Below the pieces are notes generated by a model that saw only the letters and a list, made by a program, of their open reading frames with translations, did not search any database and was not told the origin of the DNA. 64,000 nucleotides of DNA from Stenotrophomonas sp. 364. Lineage in GTDB: Bacteria; Pseudomonadota; Gammaproteobacteria; Xanthomonadales; Xanthomonadaceae. Position numbers and translations under genes: made by a program. Below are positions 46,319-56,432 of the stretch, piece by piece. Positions within the stretch are counted from its first letter, which is position 1. Each line of letters begins with the position of its first letter. The stretch is from assembly GCF_009832905.1 (NCBI RefSeq), contig NZ_CP047135.1, positions 1,280,001-1,344,000 of the forward strand. The letters are read 5' to 3'.

Positions 46319-48063
46319 GTAACAAACACGCGCCGATCTGGCCGATCTACAAACGTCTGCTCGGTTACACCCGCGCCTACTGGACTTTCATGGTGGCGGC
46401 AGTGATCGCCATGGTCGTCGAGGCGCTGGCCGGCTACCACTTCACCAAGCTGATGGAACCGCTGGTCAACCGCGGCTTCGTCAATCCCGAGCCGCGCATG
46501 GCGGTGATCCTGCCGTTGACCATCCTCGGCCTGTTCATGATGCGCAGTCTGGCCACCCTGGTCAGCGATTACGCGCTGGCCCGGACCGGCCGCAGCGTGG
46601 TGCGCGACCTGCGCGAACAGGTGCTGGAAAAATACCTGCATCTGCCGTCGGCGCATTTCGACAGCGAGGCGACGCCGGTGATGGTCAGCCGCCTCAACTA
46701 CGACACCGAGCAGGTCACCCAGGCCAGTGCCGACGCGCTCAAGACCCTGGTGGCAGACACCCTCACCATCATCGCGATGCTGGTGGTGATGCTGCAGATG
46801 AGCGTCAAGGTCACCGTGGCCATGCTGGTGGTGGTGCCGCTGATCGGCGTGATCGTGTCGTTCGTGGGCAAGCGCTACCGCCGCATCAGCCGGGGCATCC
46901 AGGACGGCATGGGCAGCATGGCGCAGACGGCCGAGCAGTCACTGGCCGCGCAGCAGGAAGTGAAGGTGCACGGTACCCAGGCGCACGAGATCTCGCGCTA
47001 CTCGCGCCTGGCCAACCGCATGCTGGGCCTGAACATGAAGGTGGAAACCACGCGTGCACTGGCCTCCAGCACCGTCCAGTTCCTGGCGGCGTTGGCACTG
47101 GCGGTGATCGTGTGGGTGTCCACCCGCGAAGCCCTGGCGGGCAAGCTCAATGCAGGCCAGTTCATGGGCCTGATGACCTCGATGATGGCCATCATCCCCT
47201 CGCTGCGTCGGTTGACCAGCGTGCAGACCTCGATTTCGCGCGGCGTGGCCGCCGCCGAGCGCCTGTTCGGCATCCTCGACCTGCCGGTCGAGCGCGACGA
47301 GGGCATCAAGAAGATCGGCCGAGCGCGCGGCGAGCTCGCCTTCGAGCACGTGATGCTGCGTTACCGTGAAGATACCGGCATTGCCCTGGACGACATCAGT
47401 TTCGTCGCCAAGCCGGGCACGGTCACCGCCATCGTCGGGCGCTCCGGCAGTGGCAAGACCAGCCTGATCCGTCTGGTGCCGCGTTTCTACGAACCCAACG
47501 GTGGCCGCATCACCCTGGACGGCGTTCCGCTGGAGGACTACCCGCTGGCCGACCTGCGCCGCCAGGTGGCCATGGTCGGGCAGAAGGTGATGCTGTTCGA
47601 CGACAGCGTGGGCGCCAACATCGCCTACGGCATGGATGCCAGCGAAGACCAGATCCGCGCCGCCGCCGAAGCGGCCAACGCCTGGGAGTTCATCGAGCGG
47701 ATGCCGCAGCAGTTGCAGACGCCGGTGGGCGAGAACGGCGCGCTGCTGTCCGGCGGCCAGCGCCAGCGCCTGGCGATCGCACGCGCGATCCTGCGCGATG
47801 CACCGGTGCTGATCCTGGATGAAGCCACCGCCGCGCTCGACAACGAATCCGAACGCCTGGTCCAGGACGCGTTGCAGCGCCTGATGCCCGAGCGCACCAC
47901 GCTGGTGATCGCACACCGCCTGTCCACCATCGAACACGCCGACCAGGTGCTGGTCATGGACCACGGCCGCATCGTCGAGCGGGGCACGCACCACGAGCTG
48001 TTGGCCCTCGGCGGGCTGTACGAGCACCTGCACAAGATGCAGTTCCGCGAAAGGCAGGCGTGA
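46315..48063 (+). CDS. msbA: Lipid A export ATP-binding/permease MsbA
   Basis: 582 residues. Half-size ABC exporter that flips lipid A-core across the inner membrane. Six N-terminal helices; Walker A GRSGSGKT, signature [14 protein letters not shown] and Walker [13 protein letters not shown] lie in the C-terminal ATPase. Coupled to exbD upstream and lpxK downstream (TGATG). Confidence 0.96.
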   Translation: MSNKHAPIWPIYKRLLGYTRAYWTFMVAAVIAMVVEALAGYHFTKLMEPLVNRGFVNPEPRMAVILPLTILGLFMMRSLATLVSDYALARTGRSVVRDLREQVLEKYLHLPSAHFDSEATPVMVSRLNYDTEQVTQASADALKTLVADTLTIIAMLVVMLQMSVKVTVAMLVVVPLIGVIVSFVGKRYRRISRGIQDGMGSMAQTAEQSLAAQQEVKVHGTQAHEISRYSRLANRMLGLNMKVETTRALASSTVQFLAALALAVIVWVSTREALAGKLNAGQFMGLMTSMMAIIPSLRRLTSVQTSISRGVAAAERLFGILDLPVERDEGIKKIGRARGELAFEHVMLRYREDTGIALDDISFVAKPGTVTAIVGRSGSGKTSLIRLVPRFYEPNGGRITLDGVPLEDYPLADLRRQVAMVGQKVMLFDDSVGANIAYGMDASEDQIRAAAEAANAWEFIERMPQQLQTPVGENGALLSGGQRQRLAIARAILRDAPVLILDEATAALDNESERLVQDALQRLMPERTTLVIAHRLSTIEHADQVLVMDHGRIVERGTHHELLALGGLYEHLHKMQFRERQA

Positions 48064-49085
48064 TGGCGGCCAAGGGCACCCCGACGCCGTCGTACTGGTA
48101 CGACGGCAGCGCCATCCCGTTGCCGGCGCGGTTGCTTGCCCCGGTATATGGCGGGGCCATCGCGCTGCGCAGGATGCTGTATCGGCGGGGCTGGCTGAAG
48201 CGCCATGCGCTGCCGGTGCCGGTGGTGGTGGTGGGCAATGTCACCGCCGGTGGCACCGGCAAGACCCCGCTGACCATCGCGCTGGTCAAGCGCCTGCGTG
48301 ACGCCGGCTGGAAGCCTGGCGTGGCCAGTCGCGGTTACGGTCGCGACGAGCCCGGCACGGCGCGTTGGGTGGAGGCCACCACGTCCACCGTCATCGGCGG
48401 CGACGAACCGGTGCTGATCGCGTGGAAGGCCGGCGTGCCGGTCCGCGTGGATGCCGACCGCGTGGCGGCAGCCAAGGCGCTGGTCGAGGCGGGCTGCGAC
48501 ATCATCGTCTGCGATGACGGCCTGCAGCATTACCGGCTGGCCCGCGATATCGAGATTGAAGTGGTCGACGCGCAGCGTCGCTACGGCAACGGGCGGCTGA
48601 TCCCCGCCGGGCCATTGCGCGAACCGGTCAGCCGCGCCAACGACTGCGATTTCCGCGTGGTCAACATGGGCCAGGCCAGTGATGGCGTCGGCGCGCAACC
48701 GGCGTGCGGCTTCGGCGAATGGCCGATGCAGCTGCACATTGACAGCGCCCAGCCGCTCAGCGGCGGCCGCCCGCGCACGCTGGCGCATTTCCGTGGCCAG
48801 CGCGTGCATGCGGTGGCTGGCATTGCCCACCCGCAGCGCTTCTTCGACATGCTGCGCGCGCAGGGTATCGGCGTGGTGCCGCACGCGTTTCCCGATCATC
48901 ACGCGTACCAGGCCGCCGACTTGCGATTTGGCAGCGAACTGCCCGTATTGATGACCGAGAAGGACGCAGTGAAGTGCAAGGTGTTCGCCAACGAATGGCA
49001 CTTCGCCGTGCCGTTGGCGGCCGACCTGCCCGCCGCGTTCTGGGTGAACCTGCTCGACCGCGTCGACAAGCTGGGCAAGCACTGA
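48063..49085 (+). CDS. lpxK: Tetraacyldisaccharide 4'-kinase
   Basis: 340 residues. Phosphorylates the lipid A precursor at the 4' position on the inner membrane. P-loop [12 protein letters not shown] (residues 59-70) is diagnostic, along with [15 protein letters not shown] and GPLREP. The ATG overlaps the msbA stop; a GTG one codon earlier is also possible. Confidence 0.96.
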   Translation: MAAKGTPTPSYWYDGSAIPLPARLLAPVYGGAIALRRMLYRRGWLKRHALPVPVVVVGNVTAGGTGKTPLTIALVKRLRDAGWKPGVASRGYGRDEPGTARWVEATTSTVIGGDEPVLIAWKAGVPVRVDADRVAAAKALVEAGCDIIVCDDGLQHYRLARDIEIEVVDAQRRYGNGRLIPAGPLREPVSRANDCDFRVVNMGQASDGVGAQPACGFGEWPMQLHIDSAQPLSGGRPRTLAHFRGQRVHAVAGIAHPQRFFDMLRAQGIGVVPHAFPDHHAYQAADLRFGSELPVLMTEKDAVKCKVFANEWHFAVPLAADLPAAFWVNLLDRVDKLGKH

Positions 49086-49133
49086 GCGTTTCGCCCGCCG
49101 CATCGACTCCCCTGACATTTTCGTGAGTCCCAC

Positions 49134-49907
49134 ATGAGCCAGCCCCTCGATTTCGTTGTCGCCATTCCGGCCCGTTACGCGGCCTCGCGCCTGCCGGGCA
49201 AGCCGTTGCGCCTGCTCGGTGGCCAGCCGCTGGTGCTGCGCGTGGCCGAGCGTGCGCTGCTGGCCGGCGCACGCGAGGTGTGGGTGGCCACCGACGACGC
49301 GCGCATTGCCGATGCGCTGCAGGGTCTGTCCAGCGTGCGCGTGGCGATGACCTCGGCCGATCACGCCTCCGGCACCGACCGCCTGGCCGAATGTGCCGCA
49401 CAGGCCGGCTGGAGCGACGACACCGTGGTGGTGAACCTGCAGGGAGACGAGCCGTTCGCGCCGGCCGAAGGCATCCGCGCGGTGGCCGAGGCGCTGGTCT
49501 ACAGCGGGGCGGAGATGTCCACCCTGGCCACCCCGGTGGAAGACGCGGAGACCCTGTTCGACCCCAATGCGGTCAAGGTGGTGCGCCGGCAGAACCTGGA
49601 TGCGCTGTACTTCAGCCGCGCCCCGATTCCGTGGCACCGCGACGCCTTCGCGCGCTCGCGCGACACCCTGGCGGGACCGCACTGGCTGCGTCACATCGGC
49701 ATCTACGGCTATCGTGCCGGCTTCATGCGCCAATTCGCGGCGTTGCCGCCGGGCACGCTGGAGCAGCTGGAGTCGCTGGAGCAGCTGCGCGCGCTGGAAG
49801 CGGGGCATCGGATCAGCGTGGCGCTGACCCCGGCCGAGTTCCCGCCGGGCATCGACACCCCCGAAGACCTCGCCCGGGCCGAAGCCTGGCTGGCGGCGCA
49901 GGGCTGA
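49134..49907 (+). CDS. kdsB: 3-deoxy-manno-octulosonate cytidylyltransferase
   Basis: 257 residues. Activates Kdo as CMP-Kdo for lipopolysaccharide. Motifs: [15 protein letters not shown] (nucleotide-binding loop), [20 protein letters not shown] and [11 protein letters not shown]. Follows lpxK by 48 bases, in keeping with a shared lipid A/Kdo locus. Confidence 0.96.
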   Translation: MSQPLDFVVAIPARYAASRLPGKPLRLLGGQPLVLRVAERALLAGAREVWVATDDARIADALQGLSSVRVAMTSADHASGTDRLAECAAQAGWSDDTVVVNLQGDEPFAPAEGIRAVAEALVYSGAEMSTLATPVEDAETLFDPNAVKVVRRQNLDALYFSRAPIPWHRDAFARSRDTLAGPHWLRHIGIYGYRAGFMRQFAALPPGTLEQLESLEQLRALEAGHRISVALTPAEFPPGIDTPEDLARAEAWLAAQG

Positions 49908-49985
49908 CCGGGCGGCGCGCGCAGGCCGCCGTCGGATTGACGCGGCACGACGATTGCATGACGCCGACTCCGGCATAATCGGGGC

Positions 49986-51401
49986 ATGAACGTACAGCCC
50001 GTCCAGGACCTGCCCGAATTCGCCACGTGGCTCAACGCCACGCCGACCACCCTCACCGAACTGCGGGGGCGGCCGGTGGTGCTGGCCTTCGTCAACGCCG
50101 CCTCGGTGTGGTGCGCGCAACGGCTGGCCGAGTTGGCGCAATGGCAGTCGCGCAACCCGGGCAAGCTGCAGTTGCTGATTCTGCAGGTGCCCCGCTTCGA
50201 CTGCGAGCGCGATCCCGCGCAGGCGCTCAAACTGCTGCGTCGCCAAGGCCTGATCGGCCCCGCGCTGCTGGATGCGGACTGGGACGGCTGGCGCCGCTTC
50301 GGCGTGACCGCCTGGCCGACCCTGGTGCTGCTGGACGCGCAGGGGCGCGAGCGCGACCGCCTGGTCGGGTTCGGCGGCGAGCTGGAACGCGCGCTCAATG
50401 CGCTGTGCGAAGGCGGCGCCCGACCGGTCGACGGCGACATGGCGCTGGTCCGCGAACTCAACCCCGAGCCGCGCCTGCCGCTGTCCTTCCCGACCGGCCT
50501 GGTGGCCACCACCGAGCGCCTGTACATCGCCGACAGCGGCCACCACCGCGTGCTCGAATGCAGCCACGGCGGGCGCGTGCTGCGCCAGTTCGGGCTGGGC
50601 ACCGCCGATTTCATGGACGGCGGGCCGGCCGAGGCGGCCTTCAACCGTCCCCAGGGCCTGGCCCTGGAGCGCGAGTCGCTGTACGTAGCCGACACCGGCA
50701 ACCATGCCCTGCGCCGCATCCACCTGCTGACCGGCCAGGTCGACACGCTGTGCGGCACCGGCCGCCCGGGCGAGCCGATCGAGGGGCCGGTGGCGCAGCC
50801 GCGCCAGACCGCGCTGAACCATCCGCAGGGACTGGCGGTGGCCGACAACCAGATCCACATCGCCATGGCCGGCGACAACCGCATCTGGACCTACCACCTG
50901 GGCCAGCGCAGCCTGCACTGGCGCGCCGGCTCGGGCGCGATCGACGAACGCGACGGCAGTGGCCACCTGGCCGCATTCGCGCAGCCGACGTCGCTGGCGG
51001 CGGTGCAGCAGGTGCTGTACGTCTGCGATGCGCTGGGGTCCTCGATCCGCGCCATGCAGCTGCGCGGCGATCTGGTGCAGACGCTGGTCGGGCAGGGCCT
51101 GTGGGCGTTCGGCGAGCAGGACGGCCCGCGTACGATCGCCCAGCTGCAGCACCCGCAGGCCATCGCGCTCAGCCCGGATGCGCCGTTGCTGTGGATCGCC
51201 GATGCTGGCAATGGCCGCCTGCGGACGCTGCGCCTGGGCGGCGGTGAGTTGAGCACGCTGGAACTGCCGCGCCGCCTCCACGGCCCGGCCGGGCTGGCCC
51301 TGGGCGGTGGAGCGGTGTGGATCGCCGAGACCGACGCCCATGCCGTGCTGCGTTTCGACCCTGTCAGTGGCGTATTGAGCGAAGTCCCGATCAGCGAATG
51401 A
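49986..51401 (+). CDS. Thioredoxin-like/NHL-repeat protein
   Basis: 471 residues with no signal peptide. The N-terminal third (about 5-140) is a thioredoxin-like fold, but the CxxC motif is reduced to Cys41 alone (ASVWCAQRLAEL). The rest is an NHL beta-propeller with repeated FPTGLVATTERLYIADSG and RPQGLALERESLYVADTG motifs. It resembles NHLRC2-type proteins, whose role is poorly defined. Its stop overlaps the uvrC start, so it is co-translated with a repair gene. A redox function is unlikely with one Cys. Confidence 0.82.
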   Translation: MNVQPVQDLPEFATWLNATPTTLTELRGRPVVLAFVNAASVWCAQRLAELAQWQSRNPGKLQLLILQVPRFDCERDPAQALKLLRRQGLIGPALLDADWDGWRRFGVTAWPTLVLLDAQGRERDRLVGFGGELERALNALCEGGARPVDGDMALVRELNPEPRLPLSFPTGLVATTERLYIADSGHHRVLECSHGGRVLRQFGLGTADFMDGGPAEAAFNRPQGLALERESLYVADTGNHALRRIHLLTGQVDTLCGTGRPGEPIEGPVAQPRQTALNHPQGLAVADNQIHIAMAGDNRIWTYHLGQRSLHWRAGSGAIDERDGSGHLAAFAQPTSLAAVQQVLYVCDALGSSIRAMQLRGDLVQTLVGQGLWAFGEQDGPRTIAQLQHPQAIALSPDAPLLWIADAGNGRLRTLRLGGGELSTLELPRRLHGPAGLALGGGAVWIAETDAHAVLRFDPVSGVLSEVPISE

Positions 51402-53245
51402 CTGTTTCTACCGCACCCGCCTTCGATGGCAAGGCATTCGCGGCCCACCTGAGTACCGCGCCCGGCGTTTACCGCATGTACGCCGCCGACGACAGCCTGC
51501 TGTATGTCGGCAAGGCGCGTGCGCTGCGCAACCGGGTGGGCAGCTACTTCAACGGCACGCCCAAGACCACGCGGATCATGTCGATGCTGTCGCAGGTGGC
51601 GCGCATGGACGTGACCGTGACCCGCTCGGAGGGCGAGGCACTGCTGCTGGAAAACCAGCTGATCAAGTCGCTGTCGCCGCGCTACAACGTGTCCCTGCGC
51701 GACGACAAGACCTATCCGCACGTGCTGCTTACCCGCGAAGACTGGCCGCGCATCGCGCTGCACCGCGGGCCGCGCGCGGTGCCGGGCCGGTATTACGGCC
51801 CCTATCCGGGCGTGACCGCCGTGCGCGACACGCTCAACCTCATGCACAAGCTGTTCAAGCTGCGCAGCTGCGAGGACAGCGTGTTCCGCAACCGCTCGCG
51901 GCCCTGCCTGCAGTACCAGATCGGCCGCTGCAGCGCGCCATGCGTGGATCTGGTAAGTGCGACGGACTATGCCGAATCGGTGCGCCGCGCCTCGATGTTC
52001 CTGGAAGGGAAAAGCGACCTGCTCGCGCGCGAACTGGGCACCCAGATGCAGGCGGCCAGCGACGCGCTGGAGTTCGAGCAGGCCGCACGGCTGCGCGACC
52101 TGGTCACCGCGCTGCGCAGCATGCAGACCCGCCAGTACGTGGACGGCCGCGCCGCCGACCTGGACGTGCTCGCCTGTGCCACCCGCGGCGCCAATGCCTG
52201 CGTGATGCTGCTGGCCTTCCGTGACGGCCGCAACCTGGGCACCCGGCCGTTCTACCCGCGGACCAACGGCGAAGAGAGCGCCGAGGAGATCCTGGCGGCG
52301 TTCGTGTCGCAGTATTACGCCGAACACTCGCCGCCCCGCGAAATCCTGCTGGACCGCGAAATTCCGGATGCCAGCCTGATCGAATCCGCGCTCTCGGCCT
52401 CGGCCGAGGTCAAGGTGCAGCTGAAGTGGAACGTGCGCGGCGAGCGCGCCGGGTATGTCGAACTGGCCAGCCGCAACGCGCAGATCACCCTGGTCAGCGA
52501 GCTCACCAGCCGCAGCGCCCAGCATGCGCGCAGCGAAGACCTGCGGCAGATGCTCGGCCTGGCCGAGCAGGTCAAGCGGGTGGAGTGCTTCGATATCAGC
52601 CACACCATGGGCGAGGCAACCGTGGCCTCCTGCGTGGTGTTCGATGCCGCCGGCCCGGTACGCAGCCAGTACCGCCGCTTCAACATCAGCGGCATCGAGC
52701 CGGGCGATGACTACGCGGCGATGCGGCAGGCGATCGACCGCCGCTTCCGTCGTGCGGTGGAAGAAGACGGCGTGCTGCCCGACCTGCTGCTGATCGACGG
52801 TGGCGCCGGCCAGCTCGGCCAGGCCCAGGCGGCACTGGCCGACCTGGGCGTGGACGGTGTGATGCTGGTGGGCGTGGCCAAGGGCGTGGAGCGCCGGGCA
52901 GGGCACGAGGCGCTGGTGCTGCCCGATGGCCGCGAACTGCGCCCCGGCGCGGCCTCGCCGGCCCTGCAGTTCATCCAACAGGTACGCGACGAGGCTCATC
53001 GTTTCGCCATCACCGGCCACCGTGGGCGCCGCCAAAAGGCGCGCATGACCAGCAAGCTGGAGGATATCGCTGGCATCGGCCCGCGCCGCCGCGCCAGCCT
53101 GCTCAAGCATTTCGGGGGGCTGGTCGGCCTGAAGGCGGCCGGGGAGGCAGAAATCGCGAAAGTCGAGGGCATCAATGACGCCCTCGCTGCGCGCATCTAC
53201 GCTAACCTTCATGGACTGCCCACGCCCGACGCGGCGGGCGAGTAG
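51398..53245 (+). CDS. uvrC: Excinuclease ABC subunit C
   Basis: 615 residues. The dual-incision nuclease of nucleotide excision repair. The N-terminal GIY-YIG domain (APGVYRMYAADDSLLYVGKA), a UvrB-binding UVR motif (ALEFEQAARLRDLV), the RNase H-like endonuclease domain (ECFDISHTMGEA, LLLIDGGAGQ) and two C-terminal helix-hairpin-helix motifs are all present. ATGA overlap with the NHL gene. Confidence 0.97.
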   Translation: MTVSTAPAFDGKAFAAHLSTAPGVYRMYAADDSLLYVGKARALRNRVGSYFNGTPKTTRIMSMLSQVARMDVTVTRSEGEALLLENQLIKSLSPRYNVSLRDDKTYPHVLLTREDWPRIALHRGPRAVPGRYYGPYPGVTAVRDTLNLMHKLFKLRSCEDSVFRNRSRPCLQYQIGRCSAPCVDLVSATDYAESVRRASMFLEGKSDLLARELGTQMQAASDALEFEQAARLRDLVTALRSMQTRQYVDGRAADLDVLACATRGANACVMLLAFRDGRNLGTRPFYPRTNGEESAEEILAAFVSQYYAEHSPPREILLDREIPDASLIESALSASAEVKVQLKWNVRGERAGYVELASRNAQITLVSELTSRSAQHARSEDLRQMLGLAEQVKRVECFDISHTMGEATVASCVVFDAAGPVRSQYRRFNISGIEPGDDYAAMRQAIDRRFRRAVEEDGVLPDLLLIDGGAGQLGQAQAALADLGVDGVMLVGVAKGVERRAGHEALVLPDGRELRPGAASPALQFIQQVRDEAHRFAITGHRGRRQKARMTSKLEDIAGIGPRRRASLLKHFGGLVGLKAAGEAEIAKVEGINDALAARIYANLHGLPTPDAAGE

Positions 53246-53254
53246 AGAGATGCG

Positions 53255-53878
53255 ATGAAGTTGACCCTCCCCACCTGGCTCACCCTGCTGCGGATCCTGA
53301 TGATCCCGGTGCTGGTGCTGGTGTTCTACCTCCCCTACAAGTGGACCAATTTCGCCTCCGCGGCGATCTTCGGCCTGGCTGCCATCACCGATTGGCTGGA
53401 TGGCTGGATCGCCCGCCGCTATAACCTGGCGTCCGCGTTCGGCGCGTTCCTCGACCCGGTCGCCGACAAGCTGATGGTGGCCGTGGCGCTGTTCCTGATC
53501 GTTCAGGGCCATCCGACCGCGTGGATGGCGGTGTGGGCGGCGGTGATCGTCGGTCGTGAAATCGCCGTGTCGGCACTGCGCGAGTGGATGGCCGAGATCG
53601 GCCAGCGCGCCAAGGTGCGCGTGGCCCTGATCGGCAAGATCAAGACCACCGCGCAGATGGTGGCGCTGCTGTGCCTGCTGTACTCGGTGGCGCCGCATAC
53701 GCCGATACAGGACATTTGGATGGGCGTGCAGGTGTTCCACATCGGTGACTGGACGCTGGCCATCGCTTCGATTCTCACGTTGTTCTCGGGCCTGCAGTAC
53801 CTGCATGCCGCGTGGCCGAGCCTGCGTGAGGACGAACGCCTGGCCCGCGAAACCGCGCGTGCGAAAAAGAATGCGTAA
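53255..53878 (+). CDS. pgsA: CDP-diacylglycerol-glycerol-3-phosphate 3-phosphatidyltransferase
   Basis: 207 residues, several membrane helices. Makes phosphatidylglycerol phosphate. The CDP-alcohol phosphotransferase motif DGx2ARx8Gx3Dx3D is at residues 49-71 (LDGWIARRY...FGAFLDPVADK). Nine bases after uvrC, a widespread arrangement in Gammaproteobacteria. Confidence 0.95.
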   Translation: MKLTLPTWLTLLRILMIPVLVLVFYLPYKWTNFASAAIFGLAAITDWLDGWIARRYNLASAFGAFLDPVADKLMVAVALFLIVQGHPTAWMAVWAAVIVGREIAVSALREWMAEIGQRAKVRVALIGKIKTTAQMVALLCLLYSVAPHTPIQDIWMGVQVFHIGDWTLAIASILTLFSGLQYLHAAWPSLREDERLARETARAKKNA

Positions 53879-53884
53879 GGGCTG

Positions 53885-53912
53885 TTGACACCTGCGCATT
53901 TGGTTGTAGAAT
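53885..53912 (+). promoter_or_regulatory. Promoter of tRNA-Gly copy 1
   Basis: TTGACA (53885-53890), a 16-bp spacer and TAGAAT (53907-53912): the clearest sigma-70 promoter in the window, 12 bases before the tRNA. Confidence 0.85.
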
Positions 53913-53924
53913 TTCGCCTCCCAA

Positions 53925-54000
<76 letters not shown>

Positions 54001-54041
54001 GACACAGCATCCACCGGCACTTCGCTGCGGTGTGAGGCGAC

Positions 54042-54071
54042 GAAAAAAGCGACCTTCGGGTCGCTTTTTTC
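54042..54071 (+). terminator. Terminator of tRNA-Gly copy 1
   Basis: aaaaaagcgacc-ttcg-ggtcgctttttt, a perfect stem with a UUCG loop. It could also serve the converging gene at 54091. Confidence 0.93.
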
Positions 54072-54090
54072 GTATCTACGGCGTGCGTCG

Positions 54091-54438
54091 TCAGCGGCGT
54101 TGTCCGATGCGCACATTGCACCAGGTGCCGATGTCGTCGCGCTGGAAGCCGGGGCAGGCGTTGTCGATGGGCAGATACACGTAGGCGGCGTCGTCGCGGT
54201 GGACGAAGTGGTAGTAGTTCCGGCCGTCCTTGCCATACAACCAGTAGTTCGATGACCCCTGGTTGATCACGTAGGGCTCGAACGAGAAGATCGACGACTC
54301 GGTCGGAAGCGTGTTGCTTCGGTCCGTCAACAACATCCAGGCGTTGGAACCCAGCTGGGTCGCCACGCAGGCGATGAGCAGGGCCGACACCACTGTGGCC
54401 ATGCCGAAAAAGATGGTGCGCGAGATGCGGCTGGTCAT
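54091..54438 (-). CDS. Small membrane-anchored protein of unknown function
   Basis: 115 residues. One N-terminal hydrophobic helix (about 8-28, TIFFGMATVVSALLIACVA) and a soluble domain with two Cys (NACPGFQRDD, GTWCNVRI) and many Tyr (SSNYWLYGKDGRNYYHF). The frame extends upstream to 54528, but Met at 54438 fits the membrane anchor. No family recognised. Confidence 0.65.
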   Translation of the reverse strand: MTSRISRTIFFGMATVVSALLIACVATQLGSNAWMLLTDRSNTLPTESSIFSFEPYVINQGSSNYWLYGKDGRNYYHFVHRDDAAYVYLPIDNACPGFQRDDIGTWCNVRIGQRR

Positions 54439-54608
54439 GGCGCTCGATGAGGGACGGCGTGGTCCGCCGGCGTAACGCGGATTCTCCCATGCACACTGCG
54501 ATGGCGGTGGGGAAAGGCGGCGCTTCATATTCGCTTCACCGACACTTCATTGCCTCCCCCTCCATGCATTCGATCCTGTGCACCTCTACCGCACAGGACA
54601 CCCCGTTG

Positions 54609-55715
54609 ATGGATACGTCTTCTACCGCCTACGACTGGGACCTTGTCGTTGTCGGCGCCAGCTTCGCCGGCGCGGCCTGCGCGCTCGCTGCCGTCCAGTA
54701 CGGCCTGCGGGTGTGCGTGCTGGAGAGAAAGGCCGATCCCGGTGCGCGACTGCACACCACCGGCATCATCGTCAAAGAGGCCATCGAACAGACCTGGCTG
54801 GGCCGGGCGCCGGCCGAACTGCTGCAGCGGGTAGAGCGGGTGCGGCTGTATGCCCCCAGCCTGCGTAGCGTGCTGCTGGCCGCGCCGGGCTACTACTTCA
54901 TGACCACCGACACGCCGAACCTGCTGCGCTGGCTGGCGGTCGAACTGCGCGCCAATGGAGTGGACCTGCGCCTGCAGCAGTCGTTCACCCAGGCCCGGCG
55001 CGACGGTGACGGCTGGCGGGTGGAGGGGGCAGGGCGCACGCGCTACCTGATCGGTGCCGACGGTGCCACCTCACGCGTTGCGCAGCGCACCGGGCTGGGC
55101 CGCGTGCAGGACAATCTGTACGGGGTGGAGCAGGAGTTTGCTGGCGTCCAGCTGGCCGAGGCCGGGGCGCTGCACTGCTTTGCCAGCAAGCGCTTCGCCC
55201 CGGGTTACATCGGTTGGGCGGCGCAGAATCCGACCGGCGTGCAGATAGGGCTGGCGCTGCGCCATGATCCGACCCATGCACGGCAGCCCGATATGGAGGG
55301 ATTCCTGCAGCATGTACGCGACGTGGTCGGCCTGTCGGCGGCAGCGGTTGCGACCGCGACGCGCGCCGGGCTGGTGCCGTGCGGCCTGCCGGATGGCCCG
55401 ATCACCGCGCCCGGGGTGATCCTGACCGGCGATGCGGCCGGTATCGTGTCGCCGCTGTCCGCCGGCGGCATCCACTCGTCCTGGCGGCACGGTTGGGCGA
55501 TCGGCGACGCCGCTGGCCTGCGACTGCGTGGCAATGGGCCGCCACCGGAAACCGTGGCACGCAAGGCAGCCCCCACCTTTCGCCGCAAGCGGCTGATGCG
55601 CTGGGCGATGGACCACCTGCAGATGGACTGGCCGCTGGATCTGGTGCTGCACTCCGGCGCGATGCGGCGGGTGGCCGAGCAGATGTATTTCCATCGGCGC
55701 GGGATGCGGGTGTAG
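54609..55715 (+). CDS. FAD-dependent oxidoreductase, geranylgeranyl-reductase type
   Basis: 368 residues. Rossmann FAD-binding motif at the N-terminus (DLVVVGASFAGAACALAA), the GADGATSRVA motif in the middle and the FAD-ribityl motif GVILTGDAAGIVSPLSAGGI near residue 280. This is the flavoprotein monooxygenase/GGR layout; substrates in the family range from isoprenoids to aromatic compounds, so no reaction is assigned. An alternative Met at 54564 exists. It lies between the first and second tRNA-Gly genes. Confidence 0.8.
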   Translation: MDTSSTAYDWDLVVVGASFAGAACALAAVQYGLRVCVLERKADPGARLHTTGIIVKEAIEQTWLGRAPAELLQRVERVRLYAPSLRSVLLAAPGYYFMTTDTPNLLRWLAVELRANGVDLRLQQSFTQARRDGDGWRVEGAGRTRYLIGADGATSRVAQRTGLGRVQDNLYGVEQEFAGVQLAEAGALHCFASKRFAPGYIGWAAQNPTGVQIGLALRHDPTHARQPDMEGFLQHVRDVVGLSAAAVATATRAGLVPCGLPDGPITAPGVILTGDAAGIVSPLSAGGIHSSWRHGWAIGDAAGLRLRGNGPPPETVARKAAPTFRRKRLMRWAMDHLQMDWPLDLVLHSGAMRRVAEQMYFHRRGMRV

Positions 55716-55743
55716 CGGCCCCGCTTTCCGATGAACAAGCATG

Positions 55744-55772
55744 TTGACGGCGTGAAGGAATCCCGACACAAT
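55744..55772 (+). promoter_or_regulatory. Promoter of tRNA-Gly copy 2
   Basis: TTGACG (55744-55749), a 17-bp spacer and CACAAT (55767-55772). It would give a precursor with a 5' leader of about 75 bases. Confidence 0.55.
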
Positions 55773-55852
55773 AGCGCTCCTTCGACGCAGGTCGATGGGC
55801 CGGCAGCCTCCAGCACTTCACGGTGCGGTGCAGCCGGGGCAAGCGAAAGTCT

Positions 55853-55928
<76 letters not shown>

Positions 55929-55937
55929 TATTTCGAC

Positions 55938-55963
55938 AGGGCCCCCTTGGGGCCTTGTTTTTC
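55938..55963 (+). terminator. Terminator of tRNA-Gly copy 2
   Basis: agggcccc-ctt-ggggccttgttttt: GC stem with a T-run. Confidence 0.85.
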
Positions 55964-56074
55964 TCCGCGGTGGCACGCGGGCATCCTGATCGGCAGCGCC
56001 GACGGGGATGTGAAATAAAGTGTAAAAAGGCTGGTGTGTTACCTGCGGTTTCGGTAAGATACGCGCCTGATTTT

Positions 56075-56150
<76 letters not shown>

Positions 56151-56157
56151 AATCCTG

Positions 56158-56187
56158 ACCAGGCCCCGTTCTCGGGGTCTTGTTTTA
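56158..56187 (+). terminator. Terminator-like hairpin after tRNA-Gly copy 3
   Basis: accaggccccg-ttct-cggggtcttgtttta. The tail is weaker than the others, so some read-through into tRNA-Cys is possible. Confidence 0.65.
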
Positions 56188-56223
56188 TCGGGGTATCATC
56201 TCCCGGTAAGCTGTAGGGTCACC

Positions 56224-56297
56224 GGCCTGGTGGCAGAGTGGTTATGCACCGGACTGCAAATCCGTTGAGATGGGTTCGATTCCCGTCCAGGCCTCCA
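56224..56297 (+). tRNA. tRNA-Cys (anticodon GCA)
   Basis: 74 bases with encoded CCA. The acceptor ggcctgg pairs with ccaggcc; anticodon GCA at 56256-56258; T-arm gggttcgattccc. Confidence 0.96.
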
Positions 56298-56310
56298 AAT
56301 TGATGACGCA

Positions 56311-56335
56311 TAAAGCCCGCGAAAGCGGGCTTTAT
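56311..56335 (+). terminator. Terminator of tRNA-Cys
   Basis: taaagcccgc-gaaa-gcgggcttta: a perfect stem with a GNRA loop, short T-tail. Confidence 0.85.
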
Positions 56336-56432
56336 CGTTTGTCGGGTCCCCTCACATCTGAACGCTTCAGCGACGTGGTTTATCTGCCCGGCTGAAGGTG
56401 ACAGCATCTTCCTTCCATCCAAGGACACGCCC

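Noticed and set aside
47625..51341. Frame of about 1,200 codons antisense to msbA through the NHL gene
   Set aside because: It crosses several well-supported genes on the other strand and has no domain or start signal.
50891..53899. Frame of about 1,000 codons antisense to uvrC and pgsA
   Set aside because: uvrC and pgsA are unmistakable; the antisense frame is a GC-rich shadow.
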